IMG/VR virus record: IMGVR_UViG_3300020182_000097
Location: 1-35,178 of that record
Strand: one strand, 5' to 3'
From: a virus
DNA length: 35,178 nucleotides
Shown in pieces: positions 25,120 to 31,271 of this stretch. Below the pieces are notes generated by a model. That model ran no database searches and was not told the DNA's origin. It saw nothing but the letters and a program-made list of their open reading frames with translations. Each line of letters opens with the position of its first letter. Position 1 is the stretch's first letter. A program made the position numbers and the translations under genes.

Positions 25120-25222
25120 CTGAGAACGCCATATAAGCCTCACTACAGCACGTTTAGGTAGTACCCTGTAGGGTAGTATACCCCTGAGTTACTTGTCCGT
25201 ACAGGGGCTTATAGGAGCTTGT
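25120..25222 (-). repeat. Intergenic structured repeat, copy 3 (inverted)
   Basis: Read on the - strand it begins ACAAGCTCCTATAAGCC and continues CCTGTACGG, matching ACAAGCTCCTGTAAGCC and CTATACGG of copy 1 read on the + strand, then ACTACCCTAC. It also has its own hairpins: TACCCT-GT-AGGGTA (25162-25175) and CCCCTG...CAGGGG (25181-25206). It lies in a 140-base gap between 25089 and 25232, which holds no other feature. Confidence 0.6.
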
Positions 25223-25231
25223 AAGTTATTA

Positions 25232-25591
25232 CTAAATAGCCTCTACACTTACTATATTCTCATACCAAGATAGGAAAGGTACTCTCCATCCATACGTCTT
25301 AATAGAATATTGCTTACCCTTCTCTAATTCAGACTGTACTGTAGATGAGTCCCATTTCCAGTGAAATAGGGTATCTGTATTCTCAAATACACGACCATCT
25401 GTAAATACAAGGTACTTGTGGGACAGGTCTTCTCCTGAGCCTATGGAGATACGTTCTTTATCTGTAATAGTAACCTCATAGTATTCTACTGTAGTATGCT
25501 GGAATACCGCCTTAATAGATGCACTCCCTAATACTATTAAAATCCCTAATATTAGGGTAACTTGTGTTAGACTATATTTAATTTTACTCAT
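25232..25591 (-). CDS. DUF1523-like membrane-anchored protein
   Basis: 119 residues from the ATG at 25591 (AAAGGTGA upstream). One N-terminal membrane helix (about 8-26, LTQVTLILGILIVLG). The following soluble part has YYEVTITDKERI, YLVFTDGRVFENTDTLFHWKW, and YSIKTYGWRVPFLSWYENIV. The order V-T-V-x-D-K-E-R ... YLVFTD ... GWR.PFLSWYPNI is one I recall from phage proteins of the DUF1523 group. It is probably an extracytoplasmic beta domain. Function unknown. Confidence 0.75.
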   Translation of the reverse strand: MSKIKYSLTQVTLILGILIVLGSASIKAVFQHTTVEYYEVTITDKERISIGSGEDLSHKYLVFTDGRVFENTDTLFHWKWDSSTVQSELEKGKQYSIKTYGWRVPFLSWYENIVSVEAI

Positions 25592-25617
25592 TTTATTCAC
25601 CTTTTAGTTTAGTTTAA

Positions 25618-26040
25618 TTAATCTTCTACCACTATACCATTAGCTTTACGATATTGCAACTCTAATTTCATAATAGGAGTACACCAGTATCTATCATCTA
25701 TGATAGCCTGAATATGAGCATTACTTAAAGTCTTTAATGGTTTATACTGTAACTCTTCGTCCCCATTCTTACCATAAGTCCCCCAAGTGAAGCCTTCTCT
25801 GATCTCCTTAATATTAGCATCTAATCCTATGTTCATACATTTATAGGGAGCTTCTTCATTAATACTTCTTCTTATATAAGCTAATCCACCATCTACCATG
25901 TATGTATAACCATTCTTGTCTACATGTTGCCTACAATCATGGGAATGATGAGATTGTAGTATAGTATCATCTGGTGTCTGTATAGCATTACGGAGTAGAC
26001 TAATTGGTAGTTTATCTTGCTCTTCTTGTGTTAGTTTCAT
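25618..26040 (-). CDS. Conserved phage hypothetical protein
   Basis: 140 residues with the ordered motifs DDTILQSHHSHDCRQHVDKN, YTYMVDGGLAYIRR, EIREGFTWGTYGKNG and LSNAHIQAII, ending LELQYRKANGIVVED. This arrangement is familiar to me from many tailed-phage genomes as an unassigned protein. Several His and Asp near residues 31-41 could bind metal. It overlaps the YopX-like gene by 4 bases. Confidence 0.75.
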   Translation of the reverse strand: MKLTQEEQDKLPISLLRNAIQTPDDTILQSHHSHDCRQHVDKNGYTYMVDGGLAYIRRSINEEAPYKCMNIGLDANIKEIREGFTWGTYGKNGDEELQYKPLKTLSNAHIQAIIDDRYWCTPIMKLELQYRKANGIVVED

Positions 26041-26414
26041 GTTAATAAACCTTCTGTTATATTACCCACTACTCTTAAATCTTTCCACTCATACTCTTCT
26101 AACAAGTGTTGGTATCCCCCATCTTTACCAAATGGTCGTAGCTTAAACGATACATTATCAAACTCTACTCTCCATAATAAGTCAGAGAGGTGTATAGGAG
26201 TCTCTTGGATGATATCTCCCTCATATATGTACTTATGTGCAGTAGAGGAGTCATACATACCTGTATATTGTCCTACACTTACAGGATTTACTAAGTAGCT
26301 TTCACAATCTTCTTCAATTATATAATAGTTATTACCTATAATATTAAGACAGCCATAACGCCACGCAGAATATGTATAATCCCGACCTCTAAATTTAATC
26401 TCTCTCATATTCAT
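26037..26414 (-). CDS. YopX-family phage protein
   Basis: 125 residues. It starts MREIKFRGRDYTYSAWRYG after two residues, then has LVNPVSVGQYTGMYDSSTAH, KYIYEGDII, RVEFDNVSFKLRPFG and a closing VVGNITEGLL. These are the successive hallmarks of the YopX domain (first seen in Bacillus phage SPbeta), a small barrel-rich fold of unknown function found in many phages. The ATGA overlap with the upstream stop chooses the first Met. Confidence 0.88.
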   Translation of the reverse strand: MNMREIKFRGRDYTYSAWRYGCLNIIGNNYYIIEEDCESYLVNPVSVGQYTGMYDSSTAHKYIYEGDIIQETPIHLSDLLWRVEFDNVSFKLRPFGKDGGYQHLLEEYEWKDLRVVGNITEGLLT

Positions 26415-26761
26415 ACAAACTTAACCATATTCTTAGTCGTCTGGAAGCATTTAAGCTTCTTGTTGTATTGTAGATAGGATTCTTCTACGATTTTACTACG
26501 GTTATTTATTAGCCCTACGTCATCTTTATAAGTAGTAGGTATCCAAGTTTGAGGGTATAGATAAGAATCATCATACTTACTAGTGTTATGGATAATCTGC
26601 ATATCCTTAAAGCTTAGAAAGTAGTGCTTTTTACCTATAGTTTTGTAATGTTTAAACTTGTAAAATGACCTACCATTAAACTCATACCCCAGACTACTAG
26701 CGCATTTAATTACACTCTCCATTTGCAGCCACATTGTATCTTGCTCTATGAATTTATACAT
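26411..26761 (-). CDS. Unknown basic protein
   Basis: 116 residues, rich in Lys and Tyr, with a single-domain alpha/beta look (FYKFKHYKTIGKKHYFLSF). No metal motif or membrane helix. Overlaps both neighbours by a few bases. Confidence 0.65.
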   Translation of the reverse strand: MYKFIEQDTMWLQMESVIKCASSLGYEFNGRSFYKFKHYKTIGKKHYFLSFKDMQIIHNTSKYDDSYLYPQTWIPTTYKDDVGLINNRSKIVEESYLQYNKKLKCFQTTKNMVKFV

Positions 26762-26951
26762 TACTACTCTCCTGTTTTCTAGGGCTAATATTCATACCGC
26801 CGATTAGTTCATACATTTTATTAATATTCTCAGTCCTAACTTCTCTTTCAATTTCTTCGCAAGTTAACCTGACTAATCTAAGTTGGTCTACTGTTAGTCC
26901 CGAATCTATGAAGTTGGTATTTATAATTTTCTCTATCTCACTGAATTTCAT
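26754..26951 (-). CDS. Small helical protein, unknown
   Basis: 65 residues, almost all helical with a long amphipathic helix (LTVDQLRLVRLTCEEIEREV). The ATG overlaps the upstream TAA (TAATG). No function recognised. Confidence 0.65.
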   Translation of the reverse strand: MKFSEIEKIINTNFIDSGLTVDQLRLVRLTCEEIEREVRTENINKMYELIGGMNISPRKQESSNV

Positions 26952-27163
26952 TACTTATCCTCTTTACTCTTAATTGATTTAACCACTAACCATCCTATAC
27001 AGAATATATTACCTAGTAACAATCCTCTTTCATATTCACTCCATTTATAAATATTAAAGTAATTCTCTAACTCTATAATAGATGCCATTAATGCTGTACA
27101 GGCATATGCTAACACAAGCCATACTATAAATCCAACTATTATATCTCTAATTTGTTTATACAT
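26951..27163 (-). CDS. Two-pass membrane protein
   Basis: 70 residues from the ATG at 27163, which overlaps the end of the denV gene. Up to 12 extra N-terminal residues are possible from Mets at 27199-27181. Hydrophobic helices lie at about 7-28 and 45-62. Basic end (KSIKSKEDK). Expressed second in the early operon. Unknown role. Confidence 0.65.
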   Translation of the reverse strand: MYKQIRDIIVGFIVWLVLAYACTALMASIIELENYFNIYKWSEYERGLLLGNIFCIGWLVVKSIKSKEDK

Positions 27164-27587
27164 TATGTAATCCCAGTACATGTTTATCATTCTCATCACC
27201 TAATCCATACTGTCTATTAGCTAAACGATACATATTTAGGTAGATTTCTTCTGGTGTAGGTTTGTAATCCCTTTTGTATTGCTCAGGTATATTATCGTAA
27301 TTGTGTACAGTCTTATTAAAGAAATCTTGAGATAGGTCATAGTCACTTATTAATAATTCTGCAACAATACTATGCCAACGTTTTGATAGGTATCTACATT
27401 TATCATAAAAGTAGGTGACGTGTCCTTTACCAATAGTATACTTATCTGGGATATTGAAGTCATCTAGTGTCTTGCCAGATTCGATAGCTTTTAATACGTG
27501 TGTGAATACTCTAGGTAACTCTCTGTATTCTGCTAATAGATGTTGCTTAGTTAGTTGCTCTGGCTCTACAATATTAATACGTGTCAT
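27156..27587 (-). CDS. denV: Pyrimidine-dimer DNA glycosylase/AP lyase (T4 endonuclease V-like)
   Basis: 143 residues. The protein matches T4 DenV along most of its length: MTRINIV, QHLLAEYRELPRVF (T4: QHLMAEYRELPRVF), GKGHVTYFYDK (T4: GAGHVTFFYDK) and IPEQYKRDYKP. Key residues are present: Thr2 as the N-terminal amine nucleophile, and Arg22 and Glu23 of the active site. Because Thr2 must become the N-terminus, the ATG at 27587 (GAGGAG upstream) is the true start, not the Met 9 codons earlier. It cuts at UV-induced cyclobutane dimers, starting base excision repair. As first gene after the early promoter it would act before replication. Transcript start is about 20 bases upstream. Confidence 0.96.
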   Translation of the reverse strand: MTRINIVEPEQLTKQHLLAEYRELPRVFTHVLKAIESGKTLDDFNIPDKYTIGKGHVTYFYDKCRYLSKRWHSIVAELLISDYDLSQDFFNKTVHNYDNIPEQYKRDYKPTPEEIYLNMYRLANRQYGLGDENDKHVLGLHNV

Positions 27588-27614
27588 ATTCTTCTCCTCA
27601 GTTAATTTCCACAT

Positions 27615-27643
27615 ATATTACACCCTATAATAAAAATAGTCAA
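27615..27643 (-). promoter_or_regulatory. Sigma70-like promoter of the leftward early operon
   Basis: On the - strand TTGACT (27638-27643) is followed after 17 bases by TAATAT (27615-27620). The start point would fall near 27608, giving a leader of about 20 bases before denV. No T7-type RNA polymerase gene is in the window, so host RNA polymerase is the likely reader. Confidence 0.8.
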
Positions 27644-27658
27644 GAGGTAATTATTATA

Positions 27659-27687
27659 TTGACAGGTACATGAATAATCTGTATAGT
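27659..27687 (+). promoter_or_regulatory. Sigma70-like promoter of the rightward early operon
   Basis: TTGACA (27659-27664), 17 bases, TATAGT (27682-27687). The two divergent promoters lie back to back with their -35 boxes 15 bases apart, so one regulator could control both. Confidence 0.85.
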
Positions 27688-27716
27688 GGCTTCACATTAA
27701 TCAATTGGAGAATATT

Positions 27717-28130
27717 ATGGATGTAAATACTACTAGAGTACAACAAGTTCTAGAAAGATATAACTATGAACGTTGGGCTACAGAGGCAGCTCCACATAAC
27801 ATGCCAGTTGAAATAAAATATATACTGGATACATATAAGAAAGATATAGACATTTATACAGATAATATGATATACTCTGTTAATAAGTATTTAGCAAGTA
27901 GTTTACTGGGTAGGCTTAATCATACACCTTTATCTAGTAAACAAGCTAATAGTGTGCTACACTTATCTAAGAAGCTATACAATCATGGCATGGGATCATG
28001 TTGGAGTGATAAGCCTGTAGTAATTAACTTATCTACATTAACTATTGAAGATGGAGTTACACGTTTATGTGCTGTAGCTGAGTTTGTAAGCAACCGTGGG
28101 GTTATGCTCCCTATTAAATTAATTAAATGA
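27717..28130 (+). CDS. First gene of the rightward early operon, unknown
   Basis: 137 residues from the ATG at 27717, with TTGGAG upstream. The TTG four codons earlier is part of that ribosome site. Predicted mainly helical with a conserved-looking hydrophobic C-terminus (GVTRLCAVAEFVSNRGVMLP). No HTH, zinc or catalytic motif seen. As the first gene from a strong promoter it is a candidate host-takeover protein, by position only. Confidence 0.7.
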   Translation: MDVNTTRVQQVLERYNYERWATEAAPHNMPVEIKYILDTYKKDIDIYTDNMIYSVNKYLASSLLGRLNHTPLSSKQANSVLHLSKKLYNHGMGSCWSDKPVVINLSTLTIEDGVTRLCAVAEFVSNRGVMLPIKLIK

Positions 28131-28137
28131 GGATTAA

Positions 28138-28377
28138 ATGGTGCTAGATATTAGAGATAAAGTAATTAGGGTATCGGATCAAGTAGCTTTCACCTATAGA
28201 GTATGGGATAATGTAAATAGGTTACAAGTTGCAGAAGTAATAGAGGTAGGTATAGATAGAATTAAAGTATCTTTTATAGAGGAGTACTATAGATACTCTG
28301 ACATTACAAGTACACATTCAATACGAGTAAAAACAGCACGTACTACATTTGTTAAAGAATGTGTTTTACTAGATTAG
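28138..28377 (+). CDS. Small beta-rich protein
   Basis: 79 residues with many strands (DKVIRVSDQVAFTYRVW, VAEVIEVGIDRIKVSFIE), probably a KOW/SH3-like barrel similar in flavour to the 4766-4999 protein. GAGGATTAA ribosome site. Unknown function. Confidence 0.7.
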   Translation: MVLDIRDKVIRVSDQVAFTYRVWDNVNRLQVAEVIEVGIDRIKVSFIEEYYRYSDITSTHSIRVKTARTTFVKECVLLD

Positions 28378-28386
28378 GAATATAAT

Positions 28387-28590
28387 ATGTCACCAAATGA
28401 ATTTAAACAATGGAAGAAACAAGAGTTTAATGATGCTTTACAAAAGCGTTGTGATACTGAGGGGCTTACTTTACGTATTGTTCCTCAAAACTCTGACACT
28501 ACTCTTTATATCATTAATAATGAAGGTTATGCTTTACATAATAATGGTAATAGTATATGGTGGGATGAAGTTAGATTGAGTAGAGGGTAG
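28387..28590 (+). CDS. Unknown small protein
   Basis: 67 residues: a basic helix (EFKQWKKQEFNDALQKRCD) followed by a beta hairpin region ending GNSIWWDEVRLSRG. No family recognised. Confidence 0.7.
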   Translation: MSPNEFKQWKKQEFNDALQKRCDTEGLTLRIVPQNSDTTLYIINNEGYALHNNGNSIWWDEVRLSRG

Positions 28591-28594
28591 GATT

Positions 28595-28780
28595 ATGAGT
28601 TGGCAACCAATTAGTGTGTATGATAAATCAAAGAAGAGATTAGGGTGTTGTGTATTCTACTTTGAAGCATCTGATATAGGGGGTAGGAACTACTTGCCAT
28701 TTACTGTTCAAACTACTAGAAGATATGGCAATAGAGTATGTACACATTTCTACCAAGTAGGTACTCCTAATGAAGAATAA
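28595..28780 (+). CDS. Unknown small protein
   Basis: 61 residues, beta-rich, with two adjacent Cys (GCCVFYFEAS) and a third near the end. Last gene before the terminator at 28787. No function recognised. Confidence 0.65.
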   Translation: MSWQPISVYDKSKKRLGCCVFYFEASDIGGRNYLPFTVQTTRRYGNRVCTHFYQVGTPNEE

Positions 28781-28786
28781 TTAACC

Positions 28787-28815
28787 CCTGTATTTTACCG
28801 TACAGGATTTTATAT
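28787..28815 (+). terminator. Rho-independent-like terminator
   Basis: CCTGTA (28787-28792), 8-base loop, TACAGG (28801-28806), followed by ATTTTATAT. It would end or attenuate the first rightward transcript, so downstream genes may need the second promoter. Confidence 0.7.
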
Positions 28816-28865
28816 AAGAAAAAATCTGGGTAAAATATTATTCAGAAGGATTAGAGGATTTTATT

Positions 28866-29048
28866 ATGAAAGTTAAATATTTATGGGTGTTACTACCTAT
28901 TATAGCTGTATGGGTATCTAATTATATTCTATGGAATTTTGTTCCCACTCCTTCTACAGAGTGGTGGCACGGTCCAGCGCGTATTACGTGTGGATTTTTA
29001 CCCATACTTGGTTTGATACTAGCCCTGAAAGAAATGCGTAATGAATAA
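28866..29048 (+). CDS. Small two-helix membrane protein
   Basis: 60 residues, hydrophobic helices at about 4-25 and 42-55, with an acidic/Trp linker (STEWWHGPAR). AGAGGATTTTATT precedes the ATG. Its last bases overlap the next gene by 8. Unknown function. Confidence 0.7.
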   Translation: MKVKYLWVLLPIIAVWVSNYILWNFVPTPSTEWWHGPARITCGFLPILGLILALKEMRNE

Positions 29049-29667
29049 AGATTCCAACGACCTAAAGCGTTTAATAGTTGACCAAGAAGCCCAAAAGCGT
29101 TCCCTCATTCAAGAGCTAATAGATGATGGTGTTATCAAACGTAAGCTGAGAGCTTCTAAGCAAGAAACTAATGAAGCTTATGGTTATGTACTAGACACTG
29201 GAGATAATGCCACTACAGCTCTATCCTTAGTTTCTGAAAGGAATAATAAGCCTGAGTCTTGGGTGGATACAGTGAAGCATTCTCCTGTCTATAAGAATAT
29301 TATTGATTATAGCATTAAGAATAATATAGATCATCCTACCTATGCATTAATGAAGGATAAGAATGTATGGAATACAGGAGTTAAACGTAGTCTACGTGAG
29401 TCTACTACATTAAGTAGTCTGTTGAATTCCTTGAGCGATTATGTTAATCTTACTAAACGTGTGGAGGATTTAGAGAATATTACAGGAGCATTAGTAGAAC
29501 ACGCTATTGTAACTGACAGTAGATTAGCTGAATTAGAGAATAATGTGCAATCTGATAAAGAAAAGGCTTTACTTTTACTAGAAGATGGGTATACTATATC
29601 TGAGGTTGCGGAATTAACACAAAAACATTACAGTACAATTAGGAGATGGCGAGATGAAGTTGGTTAA
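29041..29667 (+). CDS. Putative DNA-binding protein with C-terminal helix-turn-helix
   Basis: 208 residues. A charged N-terminal helical region (to about 40), a central domain, a coiled coil at about 130-170 (YVNLTKRVEDLENITG) and a C-terminal HTH at about 183-205: LLLLEDGYTISEVAELTQKH followed by a basic recognition helix, STIRRWRDE. The HTH resembles those of resolvase or transposon regulators of the Tn3/IS630 kind and of phage small-terminase proteins, but catalytic residues are absent. It may regulate the two early promoters. It carries GTTATCA at 29131, which is discussed under rejections. Confidence 0.65.
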   Translation: MNKDSNDLKRLIVDQEAQKRSLIQELIDDGVIKRKLRASKQETNEAYGYVLDTGDNATTALSLVSERNNKPESWVDTVKHSPVYKNIIDYSIKNNIDHPTYALMKDKNVWNTGVKRSLRESTTLSSLLNSLSDYVNLTKRVEDLENITGALVEHAIVTDSRLAELENNVQSDKEKALLLLEDGYTISEVAELTQKHYSTIRRWRDEVG

Positions 29668-29890
29668 AATGTTGTTTAGAAATGAAGAGGAATGCAGTGT
29701 AGAGGTTTTAGACACTTGGGAGGTCAGATGGTATAGCAGGGATGGCGACTTCCATAGTGATATTAACCCAGAGATTAGAGTGTTTCCAAGCTTAGAGGAT
29801 GCTAAGTCGTTTAAATCTGCACTGGAAGATGCTTACAAGTTACTAAGATATACTAGCTGTAATAAAGTAAGTCTTAGTAAGACTTTATAA
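29654..29890 (+). CDS. Unknown small protein
   Basis: 78 residues, alpha/beta with an acidic helix near the end (SLEDAKSFKSALEDAYKLL). Overlaps the preceding gene by 14 bases and uses the GGAG inside it. No family recognised. Confidence 0.65.
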   Translation: MKLVKMLFRNEEECSVEVLDTWEVRWYSRDGDFHSDINPEIRVFPSLEDAKSFKSALEDAYKLLRYTSCNKVSLSKTL

Positions 29891-29902
29891 TTTTAGTCAA
29901 AC

Positions 29903-29920
29903 GCTAATTATAATATTAGC
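29903..29920 (+). promoter_or_regulatory. Palindrome enclosing a TATAAT box (possible promoter-operator)
   Basis: GCTAAT (29903-29908) and ATTAGC (29915-29920) are perfect inverted repeats whose centre is TATAAT (29909-29914). A weak -35 (TTATAA, 29885-29890) lies 18 bases upstream. If a repressor binds the palindrome it would block the -10 box directly. The promoter would read the last phage genes and then the cassette array. Confidence 0.5.
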
Positions 29921-29959
29921 ACACATTCAAGTTTAACATTAATCAAAGAGGAAACAACA

Positions 29960-30184
29960 ATGCAACATTTTTACAACGAATATTATATATACATCCACTT
30001 GGCAGTATCAGTACTGGTATTTTTATGGAGCTACCACACATTAACACGTAAACAAGATCATTATTCTTTCACTCGTGTAGAGAAAGATCGTCCTATTGTA
30101 TTATGGAAGTTTATAGTAATTGGTAGTGCGGCTTATTCAGTATGGTGCTTAGTAGCAGTGTTATTAGTCCATGTACTTAGTTAA
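29960..30184 (+). CDS. Small two-helix membrane protein
   Basis: 74 residues with helices at about 11-25 and 48-72, joined by a basic loop (LTRKQDHYSFTRVEKDRP). AAAGAGGAAACAACA is a good ribosome site. Its end overlaps the following ORF by 14 bases. Unknown function. Confidence 0.7.
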   Translation: MQHFYNEYYIYIHLAVSVLVFLWSYHTLTRKQDHYSFTRVEKDRPIVLWKFIVIGSAAYSVWCLVAVLLVHVLS

Positions 30185-30377
30185 GCTAGTCATATTCCTA
30201 TCATTATTCTTACTAACCAACTCTGTAGATCATGTACGTGTGAAATGTGAGATGAAATTAGGAAAATATGCAGATAGAGATATCTTTATTAGTAAAACTA
30301 ATGTATGCTATGTCAAGAGTTATGATATTTATAGAGATGTGGATAGTTTTATGGGAGCGGCTGTGAGGGTGTTGTGA
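30171..30377 (+). CDS. Secreted or membrane-anchored small protein; stop lies in the first attC
   Basis: 68 residues. Residues 2-17 (YLVKLVIFLSLFLLTN) form a signal peptide or anchor. The rest is soluble with two Cys. Its TGA is the first half of the TGATAAC box of attC1, the same arrangement as in the cassettes downstream. So it is either the last phage gene or the gene of a cassette whose left edge I could not place. Overlap with the upstream ORF favours a phage gene. Confidence 0.65.
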   Translation: MYLVKLVIFLSLFLLTNSVDHVRVKCEMKLGKYADRDIFISKTNVCYVKSYDIYRDVDSFMGAAVRVL

Positions 30378-30438
30378 TAACCCTTTAAGTATAAAAGAAA
30401 CCAAACAACAACCGTCGATTTGAAAGCGGTTGTTATGT
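30375..30438 (+). repeat. attC1 (left edge of the array, shortened arm)
   Basis: 64 bases. R'' TGATAAC 30375-30381, R' GTTATGT 30432-30438. The right arm (CGATTTGAAAGCGGTTGTTA) is identical to attC6 and attC8. The left arm has lost bases: TAAC-C-CTTT-AA instead of TAAC-NNNN-GCTTT-AAA, and the inner GCGGCGGTATGCC hairpin is missing. It looks like a deletion derivative of that family. Confidence 0.75.
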
Positions 30439-30468
30439 GAATTTAATTAATTAGAGAGGTGATTTGAG

Positions 30469-30639
30469 ATGGAATTATTTGTTTGGACTATGACGATATT
30501 GTTTGGAATTAAATTGGCTGCGAAAATTATTATTACAGTAAATAATGAGCCTGTAGTAATAAGCCCAGCAGTAAACGGATGGGGAATTCTTATCCAAGTA
30601 GGTTTTTTGGTTTGGGGCGCAATACTTTTAAGCACATAA
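30469..30639 (+). CDS. Cassette 1: 56-residue two-helix membrane protein
   Basis: ATG at 30469 with AGAGAGGTGATTT upstream. The stop TAA is inside the R'' box of attC2. Two hydrophobic helices (about 2-24, FVWTMTILFGIKLAAKIIIT, and 37-55, GWGILIQVGFLVWGAILL) flank a short polar loop (NNEPVVISPAVN). Small membrane proteins are common in integron cassettes. No function can be given. Confidence 0.75.
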   Translation: MELFVWTMTILFGIKLAAKIIITVNNEPVVISPAVNGWGILIQVGFLVWGAILLST

Positions 30640-30700
30640 CCTATTAATAATTTGGAAATGGAGCAACGCGGAGTTGCTCAAATTAATTACGTTGTTATAT
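30634..30700 (+). repeat. attC2
   Basis: 67 bases, R'' ACATAAC 30634-30640, R' GTTATAT 30694-30700. Left arm TAAT-AATTTG pairs with right arm CAAATTAATTA, leaving one base unpaired. The inner stem is GAGCAAC-GCGGA-GTTGCTC. Nearly the same as attC3 (four differences). The R'' is complementary to the start of cassette 1 (TTATGT). Confidence 0.93.
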
Positions 30701-30713
30701 TTTGGAGAAGATA

Positions 30714-30905
30714 ATGATTGATTGGCTAGAGATAAGAAGTGATCATTACTTGATGAACGTAGAAGGCACTGCTACAGACAAGCCTAGTGAGTTTTACATA
30801 GAAGAAGAAATTAAAAAGCGCGGCTATGACTGCGAGAATATTAGTATTTGGCATGACGGCCTACAACAAACATGGCGGTTTACTGCCAGATTATTAGAAA
30901 TATAA
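30714..30905 (+). CDS. Cassette 2: 63-residue soluble protein
   Basis: ATG at 30714 with TTGGAGAAGATA upstream. Starting at the TTG of that ribosome site would add four residues and is unlikely. Acidic start (MIDWLEIRSDHYLMNVEG), a charged helix (EFYIEEEIKKRGYD) and a Trp-containing strand (SIWHDGLQQTWRF). Probably a small alpha/beta domain. No family recognised. Stop in the R'' of attC3. Confidence 0.75.
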   Translation: MIDWLEIRSDHYLMNVEGTATDKPSEFYIEEEIKKRGYDCENISIWHDGLQQTWRFTARLLEI

Positions 30906-30966
30906 CCTATTAATAATTTGGAAACGGAGCAGCGCGGAGTTGCTCAAATTGATTACGTTGTTATAT
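30900..30966 (+). repeat. attC3
   Basis: 67 bases, R'' ATATAAC 30900-30906, R' GTTATAT 30960-30966. Same arms and stem as attC2 with four substitutions. R'' is complementary to the start of its own cassette (TTATAT at 30695). Confidence 0.93.
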
Positions 30967-30991
30967 TTAACATTAAAAGAGGATTTAATAT

Positions 30992-31171
30992 ATGAAAGAT
31001 CAAATTGTTGCTTTTGTAATGTTGGCACTAATAGCTTGTATGCCAGCGGCATGGCTAACTCACTTAGTAGCATGTTTCAGTGATGACAGGTGGGGATTTC
31101 TTATAGCAGGTGCAATATTCTTTCCCGTGGCTATAGTACACGGTGCTGGCATTTGGTTTGGCGCTTGGTGA
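30992..31171 (+). CDS. Cassette 3: 59-residue two-helix membrane protein
   Basis: ATG at 30992 with AAAAGAGGATTTAATAT upstream and TGA at 31169-31171, two bases before the attC4 box. Helices at about 4-27 (IVAFVMLALIACMPAAWL) and 34-58 (WGFLIAGAIFFPVAIVHGAG). The pattern LALIA..PAAWLTHLV.CF...WGFLIAGAIFFPVA.. looks like a conserved membrane family I associate with cassette arrays, but I cannot confirm that here. Confidence 0.78.
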   Translation: MKDQIVAFVMLALIACMPAAWLTHLVACFSDDRWGFLIAGAIFFPVAIVHGAGIWFGAW

Positions 31172-31172
31172 A

Positions 31173-31246
31173 ATATAACCAAAGTGTAAATTGAGAACGA
31201 AGAAGCGCAGCGGATGAGTGAGTCAAATTTGACACCGTTGTTATGT
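31173..31246 (+). repeat. attC4
   Basis: 74 bases, R'' ATATAAC 31173-31179, R' GTTATGT 31240-31246. Left GTGT-AAATTGA pairs with right TCAAATTTGACAC with one unpaired G and one bulge. R'' is complementary to the start of cassette 3 (TTATAT). Confidence 0.9.
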
Positions 31247-31271
31247 GTAAATGATAAACAAAGAGGAAATT

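Noticed and set aside
2019-27614. T7-type single-subunit RNA polymerase or its promoters
   Set aside because: No protein in the window has RNA polymerase motifs. The family A enzyme has exonuclease motifs and is a DNA polymerase. The visible promoters are sigma70-like.
29131-29137. GTTATCA, the perfect complement of the R'' box of attC1, as left edge of a first multi-gene cassette
   Set aside because: It lies in the middle of the 208-residue HTH gene, in frame with good coding sequence on both sides. A given 7-base match within 1.3 kb is not rare.
29041-29667. Site-specific recombinase or integrase
   Set aside because: Only an HTH and a coiled coil are seen. There is no R-H-R-Y set or serine-recombinase catalytic region.
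30180-30186. GTTAAGC fits the classical GTTRRRY core site and could be the left edge of the cassette carrying 30171-30377
   Set aside because: The signal peptide of that ORF is read through it, and all other sites of this array have GTTATNN, not GTTRRRY.
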